Below, in pieces: positions 34,183 to 43,472 of a stretch of 64,000 nt of DNA. Position numbers and translations under genes: made by a program. The DNA lies in assembly GCA_963721385.1 (NCBI GenBank), contig CAVRJB010000016.1:1-64000 (forward strand). The letters are read 5' to 3'. The DNA is from DAOMFB01 sp963721385 (GTDB taxonomy: Bacteria; Acidobacteriota; Thermoanaerobaculia; UBA5066). The notes beneath the pieces were generated by a model, which had not been told where the DNA came from, made no database searches, and worked only from the letters and a program-made list of their open reading frames with translations. Every line of letters starts with the position of its first letter. Position 1 is the first letter of the stretch.

Positions 34183-36361
34183 GTGAAGCGCGTTTCCTTC
34201 TCTGCGCCCTGGCGCTGGCGGTGTTCGCGGCGCTCGCGACCGGCTGCGCCCGCCGTTCGAAACCGGCCGAGTCGTTTCCGAACGCCCCGGTCGTCCTGAT
34301 CAGCGTCGACACGCTCCGGTCGGACCACCTCCCGTTCTACGGCTACGCGGGCGTCGAGACGCCGGCCCTGTCGGCCCTCCGGGAAGACTCGATCCTCTTC
34401 TCGAACGCCTGGTCGCAGGTCCCCCTGACGCTCCCGTCGCACGCCTCGATCCTGACGGGGCGGCTTCCAGGCGACCACGGCATCCACGACAACCTCGGAT
34501 ATCTCCTCCGGAAGGACGTCCCGACGATCGCCGAGCTCCTGAAGAAGCAGGGCTACGCGACGGGCGCCGCGATCTCCTGCTACGTCCTGAAGGCGCGTCA
34601 GCGGGATCGGGCGGGGCTTCGACCTCTACGACGACGACGTCGACTCCGCCGAGGGGCGCCTCTCCCTCGGGCGGGTGCAGCGGGCCGGCCCCGAGACCGA
34701 GAGCCGGCTGGAGAAGTGGGTGGCCGAACGGAAGGACGGGGAGCCGTTCTTCGCCTTCCTTCACCTCTACGAGCCTCACACCCCTTACGAGCCGCCCGAG
34801 CCGTTCAAGAGCCGGTACGCGAAGGTCCCTTACGACGGAGAGATCGCCACGTCGGACGCGCTCGTGGGGCGCTTCCTCGCCGTCCTGAAGCAGCAGGGAA
34901 TCTACGACCGGGCGCTCATCGTCTTCCTCTCGGACCACGGCGAGGGGCTCGGCGAGCACGGGGAAGCCGAGCACGGGATGTTCCTCTACCGCGAGGCGCT
35001 CCAGGTGCCGCTCCTCGTCAAGCTCCCCGGGTCGCGCCGGGCTAACACGTCGGTCGCGTCGCCGGTCCCGTCTGACCGACGTCTTCACGACGATCGGCCT
35101 CGCGGCGGGCGTTCCCGGGTTCGTGCCGCCGGCGGAGACGGAGTCGCTCCTCGCGGTGACCGCCGGGTCGCCGCCTCGCCGGCTCCTCTCGGAGACCTTC
35201 TTCCCCCGAATCCACTTCGGCTGGAGCGACCTCGTCTCCGTTCGCGAGGAGCGGTGGCACTACATCGAGGCGCCGAGGCCCGAGATCTACGATCTGGAAG
35301 CGGACCCGGGAGAGATGGTCAACCGGATCGAGGAGCGCCCGAACGCCCTGCGCGCCCTCCGGGCCGATCTCCTGAAGCGGCGCCCGCCCTGGAACGCGCC
35401 GGCCGACGTCGACCCCGAGGCTCGGAAGAAGCTGGCGTCGCTCGGTTATCTCAGCGCGGGGCCGTCGTCGTCCCCGGGGACGCTCGACGACCCGAAGGAC
35501 CGGATCGGCACGTTCGAGACGCTCCGGAAGGGGATGGGTGAGCATGGCCGCGGGGCGTTTCGAGCAAGGCCCACGCGGTCTTCCGGAAGCTCCTCGACGA
35601 GAACCCGAACATGCTCGACGTCTGGGACATCGACTCGCGGACGCTCCTCGACATGGGCCGGCCGGAGGAGGCGCTCGCGGCCCTGAAGAGGACCGTCGAC
35701 ATCGCCCCCGAGGCCGCACGCGCCCCGTACCTCGTCGAGGTGGCAAATCTCTGCCTGCAGCTCGGGAAGTGGGAGGAAGGGGCGAAGCACGCCGAGGCGC
35801 TCCGGGCCCTCGGCGACCCGGCCGCTTACGACATCGCAGCGCGGGCCGCGCTCGGGAAGGGAGACCTCGCGGCAGCGGAGGCCGCTGCGCGGCGGGGCCT
35901 CGAGAGCTCCACGGGAAAGGCGCGCGTTCGGGCAGCCCTCGTCCTCGGGCGGATCGCCGTCCAGAAGGGGGACCTCGCCTCCGCCCGGGCCTACGCGGAC
36001 GAGGCCCAGAAAGCCTCCGAGGGGGACAAGGTCCCGCAGTCGGGCCTCCACATGCTGCGGGGCGACGTCCTCGCGCGCGCGGGCCAGCAGTCCCGAAGCC
36101 GAGAAGGAGTTCCGCGAGGAGATTCGGCTCTACCCGGACCGCCTCGACGCCCGGGTCGCGCTCGCGAGCCTCTACGCTGCGGGGGGACGGCGCGACGACG
36201 CGCGGCGGACGCTGATAGCCCTCGTCGCGCGCCAGCCGACGCCGGAGGCGTTCCTCCTCGCGATGAGGACGTTCCGCGTCACCGAGGACCTGCGGGGCGC
36301 GGAGGAGATGCGCCGCGAGGCGCGCAGGCTTTTCCCGAAAGACCCTCGCTTCGGCTCCTGA
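34183..36361 (+). CDS. Membrane-anchored sulfatase/phosphoesterase with C-terminal TPR repeats, several frameshifts
   Basis: An alkaline-phosphatase-superfamily enzyme of about 725 residues with lipoprotein-like signal (LALAVFAALATGC). The catalytic part has VVLISVDTLRSDHLPFYGYA (metal Asp) and SQVPLTLPSHASILTGRLPG. Thr/Ser sits where sulfatases have the formylglycine Cys, so it may not be a classic sulfatase. LIVFLSDHGEGLGEHGE is the second metal site and PEIYDLEADPGEMVNRI follows. From about residue 440 onward are TPR-type helices (VFRKLLDENPNMLDVWDID, LDMGRPEEALAALKRTVDIA). Frames change near 34200, 34610, 35065, 35570 and 36095. The GTG at 34183 is the best start, just after the terminator. 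Confidence 0.72.
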
Positions 36362-36398
36362 AAGGACACCCGATCAGGTTTGGAGGCGATCCCGCGAT

Positions 36399-36611
36399 TC
36401 ACGCGTACTGAAGCCGTCGGCCCTTTGGCGTCGGAATCTCGTGGCCGAACTCAGTGGCAGTGTCGAGCCAGAGGGTGATGGCTTCCTCGGCCTGGGCGAG
36501 GGCCTCTGCCGGTGTGCTCCCGTGGGCCGCACACCCGGGCAGCTCGGGAACTTCCCCGATGAAAGCCTGGTCCTCGTCGCTCCAGTAGATGATGACCTCA
36601 TATCGGTGCAT
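36399..36611 (-). CDS. hicB: HicB-type antitoxin
   Basis: A 70-residue HicB antitoxin with the partial RNase H-like fold. It reads MHRYEVIIYWSDEDQAFIGE, VPELPGCAAHGSTPAEAL and AITLWLDTATEFGHEIPTP. It would bind and neutralise HicA and repress the operon. No extra DNA-binding domain is fused, so it is the short HicB form. Its ATG shares one base with the stop of hicA (TGATG), so the pair is co-translated. It converges with the sulfatase-TPR gene. Confidence 0.92.
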   Translation of the reverse strand: MHRYEVIIYWSDEDQAFIGEVPELPGCAAHGSTPAEALAQAEEAITLWLDTATEFGHEIPTPKGRRLQYA

Positions 36612-36865
36612 CAGCGGTCACCTCCCAGGCGGTAACGCAGGATCACTGCGCGGACCTGCCTAACTTGATAGACCTTCGCGTGCTTCCCCTCCCGCTGGAG
36701 GTTGACGAGCTCGACGACTCCCTCGCGGCGAAAAACATGGTGGCTCCCCCGGGTCCTTTCAACGAAGCCGAGATGCATGAGAAGGCCTCGAAGCTCTTCA
36801 AATGAGATGTTCGCGTCGGAGGCGCCTCGAAGAACTCGTTCGAGGGCGTCCTCGTGCTTTCCCAC
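36611..36865 (-). CDS. hicA: HicA-type mRNA interferase toxin
   Basis: An 84-residue HicA toxin with a double-stranded-RNA-binding-like fold. The catalytic His lies in ERTRGSHHVFRREG (about residue 42), in the family context LRGLLMHLGFVERTRGSHHV. The C-terminus KVYQVRQVRAVILRYRLG is typical. It cleaves mRNA when not bound by HicB. The GTG start has TAAGAT six bases upstream and no Shine-Dalgarno sequence. Order hicA then hicB is the usual one. The locus sits between two unrelated convergent transcription units. Confidence 0.9.
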   Translation of the reverse strand: MGKHEDALERVLRGASDANISFEELRGLLMHLGFVERTRGSHHVFRREGVVELVNLQREGKHAKVYQVRQVRAVILRYRLGGDR

Positions 36866-36871
36866 GGTGGA

Positions 36872-36877
36872 ATCTTA
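36872..36877 (-). promoter_or_regulatory. -10-like TAAGAT of hicAB
   Basis: On the minus strand TAAGAT ends six bases (TCCACC) before the GTG of hicA. The spacing matches the other putative leaderless starts. Confidence 0.45.
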
Positions 36878-36967
36878 CCGAACGGGGCGAGGCGGCGGGC
36901 CTCTTGAGGCGGCGGCGGCCTTTCTCGCGACCGAGCCGCCGGACGCCACACCCTTCTCCGCGGCGCG

Positions 36968-37922
36968 CTAGGAGGTCGCGGCCTCCGGAGATCCTGCGCT
37001 TCGCGGGTACGCCGCGAGAGGAGAGAGCGCCGGCTGCGGCGGGGCTTCGTCGTCGCGGCGCATCTCGTCGAACCGGAGGAGGCTTCCCCAAAAGCCGACG
37101 CGCGCCATCGCGGAGAGGACGAATCCGAATTGCCGGACGGCGACGAGAAGGGCGAGGCCAGTGGACGTCTGCGGGTTCATCCGGACGCCGAGGTTCGTGA
37201 AGAGCGCCTGGATCGCAAGGCCGACGGCCATCCAGAAGAGGGCGATCCCGACGGCCCGCCCGCGGGCCCCCTTCAGCCGCCGCTTCGCGACCCGATAGCC
37301 GCCGCGGGCGTTTCGGGCCTCGTCGCGGGCGAGAGCGACGCGGGCGAGGTCGAACTTCAGCGTCACGAGGAGGAGGACGAGGAGTCCGACGACGACGGCC
37401 CAGACCTCGGAAAGCGTCGTCCAGCCGTTGTTCGGCGGAGCGTCCGCGCCCGCGAGCTTCCGGAAGAGCCAGAGCGGCAGGGCCACGAGGAGCCCGCCCC
37501 AGACGCCGAGCCCGACGAGCCAGCGCGCCGCGGCCCAGAGCGACGGCTTGAAAAGGGCCGCCCCTTCGGCCACGACGCGCCGGAACGCCGGCCGCGGCAC
37601 GACCGGAGACGAGGACGCGGAGAATCCCGCCGGTCAGAAAGAGCTGGAGGAAGACCCCGGCGAGGAGGGCCGTCGCGACGGAGCGGAGGAAGAACCTCCA
37701 GTCGCGGAGGCGGAGCACGACCCAGGTCAGCATCCCCCACGAGTCCCAGCCCCGGACGACCGCATCGCGGAACGGGCTCTCGTCGAACGGCGACGTCAGG
37801 GCGGCGAGCGGGAAGAGCGTGATCCCCGCCGTCAGGACGAGACCGAACCAGAGGACGTACGCGAGGCGGCGGTTCCGAAAGGCGGCGGAAAGGCCCGCGG
37901 CGATCGGGCTGCTGCGTTTCAA
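36968..37922 (-). CDS. Polytopic membrane protein of unknown function, one frameshift
   Basis: A hydrophobic protein of about 317 residues that I do not recognise. Membrane helices are seen at LAYVLWFGLVLTAGITLFPL, FFLRSVATALLAGVFLQLFL and LVGLGVWGGLLVALPLWLF. Two further ones are VWAVVVGLLVLLLVTLKFDL and IALFWMAVGLAIQALFTN. A short basic loop (ARGGYRVAKRRLKGARGR) lies between the last helices. The TTG start overlaps the stop of the M1 peptidase gene (TTGA), so it is the second gene of that operon. The frame changes near 37590, after RVLVSGRAAAG, and the remainder (VVAEGAALFKPSLWAAARWL) is in another frame. Confidence 0.65.
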
Positions 37923-39981
37923 GCGAAGCTCCAGAGGCTCGAGAGCAGGATCTCGACGAGGTGGAACGCGTAAGCCCGGACCTTCGCGGCGGCCGAGAGC
38001 GTCCGGAGCTTTCCGGTGACGCGGACGTTGTTCCAGGGGTTCCGGTCGAGGATCACCTTCCGGTCCGGGTCGACGTCCACTCTCGCCAGCTTCGAGTCGT
38101 AGACGGTCCGGAGCCGGATCCACTTCTCCTCCCCGTCCCACGTCGTCGACCAGGTCACACCGTTTTCGAACGTCAGCCGGATGTCGACCGGGAGGACGAG
38201 GTCCCCGTCCCGGCCGACGACGACGACGGTCTGGAACGCGCCGGAGTCCTTCCTCTTTGTCAGAGCTTTTCTTCGGAAGGCTGGTCTCCTTCCCGGCGTC
38301 GTCGAACCCGGCAAACGGATCCCACCTCTCGCTCGTCGCGCGGAGAACCTGGAAATCGACGAAGGCGGTGCCATAGATCGTCTTCCTGACGAAGTCCTCG
38401 AAGCCTGGGATCCCGGTCGACCGCATGGCATCCAGGAAGTCCTCGGTCGTCGGCCGGTCCCAGCGCCACCGTTCGGCGTACGCCCGGAACGCTCGCCAGA
38501 ACTTCTCCTCGCCGGCGAGGCGGCGGATCTGCTGGATGACGGTCGCCGGACGTTCGTACGAGTTCCGGCCGTAGGAGCGCTCGCCGTGATAGCTCCAGGA
38601 GCTCCGGAGGATCGGGTCGAAATCGGGCCACCCCACGATCAGCGCGCTGCAGCTCCTCGTCGTGAACGCCGACGCCCCACGGGAACCCGTAGTACCAGGG
38701 GTAATGCCGGTCGACGATGACGGCCTCGGTGAACGAGGCGATCCCCTCGTCCATCCAGCTTTCCTCGAATTCGTTCGAGGCGAGCATCCCGTACCAGTAG
38801 CCGTGGCCGAATTCGTGGATCGTCACCATCTCGGGAACGTGGAGGCCGCTTCCCGGCCAGAAGCCGAACCACTTCGAGTCGATGGTCGTGTAGAGCGTCT
38901 GGTACTCCATGCCGCCCGCCCCCCAGCCGTCCTCGGGCGGGTCGACCATCGAGACCTGCGGGTACGGGTACGGAAAAGCCCAGAGGCCGAACCAGGCGAG
39001 GGCCCATTTCTGGGCGTCCTCGTGCTTCCGCCACGCGGCCGCGTGCTCGGGCTGCATGTAGAAGAAGAGCTTCACGGGACGGAAGTCTCTGAGAAGCTCC
39101 TCCGGCGTCCGGCCGAGGGTCTTCGACGCCCGCTCGAGCTCCGCCTTCGGGATGTCCTTCGCCGGGTCGAAGAGCGACTCCTTCAGGACGAAGCGGGGAT
39201 CGGCCGACCAGGCGAAGTCGTGGGCGTCCTTCAGCTCGTAGACGAGGGTCTTCCTGCCGCCGGCCCGCGTCTCGCCGACCTTCGTCCCGGCCGAGCCGAC
39301 GACGAAGTTCTCCGGGACCGTCATGGCGACGCGGTAGTCGCCCCAGTCGGCGAAGAACTCGGAGTTGGCGTGGTACTGGTGGCCGTTCCAGGCGGGCGCG
39401 GCGCGGCGCCGGCTCCCCGCCGGCTCGAGGACGCCGATCTTCGGGAACCACTGCCCGACGAAATAGAAATCGCGGACGTAGCCCGCGCGAGCGAAGACGC
39501 GCGGCGCCTTCGCCTTCCACGAGATCTTGAGCGCCACGGTCTCGCCTGGCGCCACCGGGCGGGGGAGAGCCACCGAGAGAACGGTCCGGTCGTCGGGGTT
39601 GCCGTCGTCGGGGCTCTCGAATCGGAAGCCCTTCGTCAGGTCCTGCCCGTCCCAGGTCATCGAGGTGACGTCGATGAAGCCCCAGCCGTTCTCCTTCTCC
39701 ATCCGGTCGCCGCGGAGCTGGCCCCCCGACTCCTTCACGAACGTCGACCGGTTGTTCCGGAAGGCGTTCCAGTAGAGGTGGAACTTCAGGTCGGAGACCG
39801 CGACGCCCGCGGGATTCGTCCACCGCAGCGTCTCGGTCCCCTCGAACAGGTGGGTCTTCGGGTCGAGCGAGACGGCAATGTCGTAGTCCGCGACCTTGCG
39901 GGGAGCGTCGAGGGCGGCGGCGGACCGGGTCAGGAGGGCGGCAAGAAGGAGGCCGTAGCAGGTGAGGGCGGCTCTCGTCAT
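37919..39981 (-). CDS. M1-family zinc metallopeptidase, two frameshifts
   Basis: An exported gluzincin aminopeptidase of about 687 residues. The signal peptide is ALTCYGLLLAALLTRSAAA. The exopeptidase-like loop is GAGGMEYQTLYTT and the zinc site is VTIHEFGHGYWYGMLASNEF, with a second Glu 19 residues after the second His (ESWMDEGIASFTE). The HExxHx18E spacing is exact. The frame changes near 38640, after HDEELQR, and near 38265. The C-terminal domain (GDLVLPVDIRLTFENGVTW, VRVTGKLRTL) ends at TGA 37919-37921. TATAGT lies 12 bases before the ATG. It is coupled to the unknown membrane protein downstream. Confidence 0.85.
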
Positions 39982-39993
39982 TCGAGTGCGCGG

Positions 39994-39999
39994 ACTATA
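39994..39999 (-). promoter_or_regulatory. -10-like TATAGT of the M1 peptidase operon
   Basis: On the minus strand TATAGT ends 12 bases before the ATG at 39981. The divergent partner box is TAGACT at 40020. Confidence 0.4.
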
Positions 40000-40019
40000 A
40001 CCTCCCGCCGCGCGGACGG

Positions 40020-40025
40020 TAGACT
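40020..40025 (+). promoter_or_regulatory. -10-like TAGACT of the epimerase-SPT-acyltransferase operon
   Basis: TAGACT ends nine bases before the TTG at 40035. The GGAG just before the TTG is too close for standard ribosome binding. Confidence 0.4.
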
Positions 40026-40034
40026 CCGACGGAG

Positions 40035-41051
40035 TTGGCCTCGAAACCTCTCGTCGCCCTCACCGGAGGGACCGGCTTCGTCGGAAGCCACGTGGCGGAC
40101 GCGCTCGTCGCCGGAGGATGGCGCGTCCGGGCGCTCGTCCGCCGCCCCGAGAGCCCCGGCTGGCTCGAGAGGCGGAACGTCGAGTTCGCCGTCGGCGACG
40201 TCCGCGATGTGGCGGTGCTCGACGCCTTCGTCGCGGGCGCCGATGCGGTGATCCACGCGGCCGGCAAGACCTCCGCGAAGAGCGAAGCCGAGTACCTCGC
40301 CGCGAACGCCGGCGGGACCGCAAACGTGGTGGCGGCAACGCTCCGGAGCGCCCCTTCGGCGCATGTCGTCCTGATCTCGTCGCAGGCCGCGGGCGGACCG
40401 AGCCTCGACGGCCTCCCCGTCTCCGCCTCGGCTCCCGGCCATCCGGTCTCGGGCTACGGGCGGTCGAAGCTGGAAGGGGAGAATGAGGTCCGGAAAGCGA
40501 CGCGCCTCTCCTACACGATCCTGAGGCCGTGCGGCGTTTACGGTCCGCGGGAGACGGCGATCCGGGATCTCTTCGTCGCCGCGTCGCGTGGCGTCGTTCC
40601 CGTTCTCGCGGGAGGCAAGCCCCGGGTCCAGCTCGTCTACGTCGGGGACGTGGTGCGGGCGGTTCTCGGGGCGCTCCGGCGGGGAGGGAAGCAGGAGACC
40701 TTCAACGTCGCCCACCCGGAGGTGCTCGACTACCGCCGGATCGCCGAGACGCTCGCGAGCCTCCCCGCGAAAAAGCCCCTCCTTCTCCCGGTCCCGGGGT
40801 TCCTGATCCGGGCCGCCGGATGGGCGATCGGGGCGGCGACGGCGTTCTCGTCCGGTCCTCCGGTCTTCAACGGGGAAAAGGCGGCCGAGATGCTCCAGCC
40901 GGCGTGGCTCTGCTACGTCGGCGACGCGCAAGTTGCTCTCAACCAGCCGTTTGAGACAGACTTCGCGCACGGATCCCGCCTCACTTGGAACTGGTACGTG
41001 GAGAAGGGCTGGATTCGGGGTGATACCATCGCCGAGGCGGAGAGGAACTAG
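40035..41051 (+). CDS. NAD-dependent epimerase/dehydratase family protein (possible ceramide reductase, CerR-like)
   Basis: A 338-residue extended short-chain dehydrogenase. The Rossmann motif is VALTGGTGFVGSHVADALVA. The catalytic Ser is in HVVLISSQAAGG and the Tyr-Lys pair in SGYGRSKLEGE. RPCGVYGPRETAI and VQLVYVGDVVRAVLGAL complete the family pattern. In Caulobacter-type sphingolipid synthesis a protein of this family reduces the oxidised ceramide. The adjacent serine-palmitoyltransferase-like and GNAT-like genes suggest that role here, but sequence alone cannot separate it from other epimerases. The start is TTG at 40035, with no in-frame ATG nearby. The next gene starts directly after its stop. 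Confidence 0.85.
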   Translation: MASKPLVALTGGTGFVGSHVADALVAGGWRVRALVRRPESPGWLERRNVEFAVGDVRDVAVLDAFVAGADAVIHAAGKTSAKSEAEYLAANAGGTANVVAATLRSAPSAHVVLISSQAAGGPSLDGLPVSASAPGHPVSGYGRSKLEGENEVRKATRLSYTILRPCGVYGPRETAIRDLFVAASRGVVPVLAGGKPRVQLVYVGDVVRAVLGALRRGGKQETFNVAHPEVLDYRRIAETLASLPAKKPLLLPVPGFLIRAAGWAIGAATAFSSGPPVFNGEKAAEMLQPAWLCYVGDAQVALNQPFETDFAHGSRLTWNWYVEKGWIRGDTIAEAERN

Positions 41052-42327
41052 ATGCGACCACCTCATCTGGCGCGGTCTGTCGCCGGGAATGAAACGATGT
41101 CCTCGGTGGCCACCCGCACCGGTACGGCGTCCGCCGGGCGTTCGATTTTCGAGAAATGTCGGGCCTACACGGTCCCCGACGACATGAAGGCCGCCGGCCT
41201 TTTTCCTTACTTCAGGACCATCGAATCGGGACAGGACCCGGTCGTGACGATGAACGGCCGGGAGATGGTCATGCTCGGGTCGAACAACTACCTCGGCCTG
41301 ACGTCCCATCCCAAGGTCAAGGAAGCAGCCATTGCCGCCGTGAAGAAGTACGGTGCGGGCTGCGCCGGGAGCCGCCTCCTGAACGGAACGCTCGACATCC
41401 ACGTCCAGCTGGAGGAGCGCCTGGCCGCTTTCATGGGGAAGCCGGCCTGCGTCACGTTTTCGACCGGATTCTTCGTGAACCTCGGCGTCCTCTCCACCGT
41501 CGCCCAGAAGGGCGACACGATCTACCTCGACCGGCAGGACCACGCGTGCATCTACGACGGCGCGCGCCTCGCCATCGGGGCCACCGTCCGGAAGTTCCAG
41601 CACAACGACCCGGCGGACCTTCGCCGCCTCCTCGCCATCTCGGGCGACCGTCACGGGCGGATTCTCGTGGTGGACGGCGTCTTTTCCATGGAGGGGGACA
41701 TCGCCCCGGTCCCCGAGTACGCCGACATTTGCGACGAGTGGGACATGGCGTTCATGGTGGACGATGCCCACGGGATCGGAGTCCTCGGCAAGCACGGACG
41801 GGGAACCGTCGAGCACTTCGGCCTCGAGGACCGCGTCGACCTGATCATGGGGACCTTCTCGAAGTCGCTCGCGACCGTCGGCGGATTCGTCGTCGGCGAC
41901 GTGGACGTCATCAAGTACATCAAGCACCGGGCCCGCGCCATCATGTTCACCGCCGCTCCGCCTCCGGCGTCGGTGGCGGCGGCGCTCGCGGCCGTGGACA
42001 TCATCGAGAAGGAGCCCGAGCGGCGCGAGCGGCTCTGGGAGAACACCCGCTTCATGATGACGGCCTCTGCGCGGCCTGGGCTTCGACTGCGGCGAATCGA
42101 AGAGCCCGGTCATTCCCGTCGTCGTCGGCGAGGACGTCAACGCCTTCAAGATGGCCGTCCGGCTCCAGGACGAAGGGGTCTTCGTGAACGCCGTCGTCAG
42201 CCCGGCCACGCCGCCGGGGCGGGCCCTGATCCGGACCTCCTACATGGCGACGCACACGCGGGAACATCTGACCCGCGCCCTCGAGGCGTTCGGCAAGGTG
42301 GGCCGAGAGCTCGGTCTCATTCCGTAG
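41052..42327 (+). CDS. Serine-palmitoyltransferase-like alpha-oxoamine synthase, one frameshift
   Basis: A PLP enzyme of about 424 residues that would condense serine with an acyl thioester, the first step of sphingolipid synthesis. It has MVMLGSNNYLGLTSHPKV, RQDHACIYDGARLA and FMVDDAHGIGVLGKHGRG. The Lys segment is IMGTFSKSLATVGGFVVG. The F-S-K-S form around the PLP lysine is that of serine palmitoyltransferases rather than BioF or KBL (G-K-A). The frame changes near 42065-42075, and the C-terminus (PVIPVVVGEDVNAFKMAVRL, PPGRALIRTSYMATHTREHL) continues to TAG 42325-42327. The ATG at 41052 has GAGAGG upstream. ATG 41097 is the alternative. Confidence 0.82.
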
Positions 42328-43472
42328 TGCCGGGCGTCACCGTCTCGCCCGTCGCCTCCTCGGCAGACCTCAAAGCGTTCGTCGAGCTGCCGTTTCGCAT
42401 CTACCGGGAGGACCCGAACTGGGCGCCCCCGCTCCGGAGCGACGTCCGCGAGATGCTCGACACGGCGAAAAACCCGTTCTGGAAGCACGCTCGCCGTGAG
42501 CTTTTCCTTGCAAAACGGAACGGCCGCGTCGTGGGGCGGATCGCTGCCATCGCCGACGACGAGCACAACCGCGTCCACGCGGACCGGACGGCGTTCTTCG
42601 GGTTCTTCGAGTGCGAAAACGATGCGGCCGTGACCCGCGCCCTCTTCGAGGCCGCGGAGCGGGCGGCTCGGCGGCTCTTGCCCGGCGCCGAGCGGCTCCG
42701 CGGCCCGGTGAACCCCTCGATGAACGAAGAAGTGGGCGCGCTCGTTCCCGCCGAGAGCGAGCCCGGCATCCCGTTCCTGATGATGACCCACAACCCGGCG
42801 TATTACCTCGACCTCTTCGCGGCCGCCGGCTACGAAAAGGAAAAGGACGTCGTCGCGATCCTCGCGCCGGTCGACGGCCGCTCCCTCGAGCGGCTCGGGC
42901 GGCTTTCAGACATGGTCCGCCGGCGCGAAAAGGGAAAGCTCACGGTCCGGCCCATCCGGATGGACCGCTTCGCCGAGGATCTGGCGATCGTCAAGGAGAT
43001 CTACAACAAGGCCTGGGAGAAGAACTGGGGCTTCGTCCCGATGACGTCCGACGAGATCGACGCCATGGCGAAGAAGCTGAAGCCCCTCCTCTACCCGCCC
43101 TACGTCCTCTTCGTCGAGCTGGAGGGCCGGCCGGTGGCGTTCCACCTCGCGATCCCGGACTACAACCTGGTGCTCAACAAGCTGGGCGGCTCGCTCTTTC
43201 CGTTCGGGTGGCTGAAATTCCTCCTCCTGAAGGGGAAGATCGACCGGTGCCGGACGATGGCGCTCGGCGTCCTCCCCGAGTTCCGCCGCCGCGGCTTCGA
43301 CGCGGTCCTCTACCACGACGCGATGAAGGAGGGGATCCGGATCGGCCACAAGTGGGCCGAGTTCTCCTGGATGCTCGAGGACAACCTCGACATCCTGAAG
43401 CCCCTCGAGGTCTTCGGCGGGAAGATCTACCGGCGCTACCGGATCGTCGGCAAGGCGCTTCCGGCGGCCTAG
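42327..43472 (+). CDS. GNAT-fold protein, candidate bacterial ceramide synthase (bCerS-like)
   Basis: A 381-residue protein with the layout of the GNAT-like family that includes the Caulobacter ceramide synthase. The N-terminal half reads FVELPFRIYREDPNWAPPL, then KNPFWKHARRELFLAKRNGR and FFGFFECENDAAVTRALFE. The middle has GPVNPSMNEEVGALV and FLMMTHNPAYYLDLFAAAGY. The C-terminal half has VKEIYNKAWEKNWGFVPMT and ALGVLPEFRRRGFDAVLYHD, the latter an acetyl-CoA-binding-like GNAT loop. N-acylation of the sphingoid base made by the preceding gene is inferred. The same family occurs in bacteria without known sphingolipids. The GTG overlaps the previous stop by one base, and its TAG shares CTAG with the convergent PAP2 stop. 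Confidence 0.8.
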   Translation: MPGVTVSPVASSADLKAFVELPFRIYREDPNWAPPLRSDVREMLDTAKNPFWKHARRELFLAKRNGRVVGRIAAIADDEHNRVHADRTAFFGFFECENDAAVTRALFEAAERAARRLLPGAERLRGPVNPSMNEEVGALVPAESEPGIPFLMMTHNPAYYLDLFAAAGYEKEKDVVAILAPVDGRSLERLGRLSDMVRRREKGKLTVRPIRMDRFAEDLAIVKEIYNKAWEKNWGFVPMTSDEIDAMAKKLKPLLYPPYVLFVELEGRPVAFHLAIPDYNLVLNKLGGSLFPFGWLKFLLLKGKIDRCRTMALGVLPEFRRRGFDAVLYHDAMKEGIRIGHKWAEFSWMLEDNLDILKPLEVFGGKIYRRYRIVGKALPAA

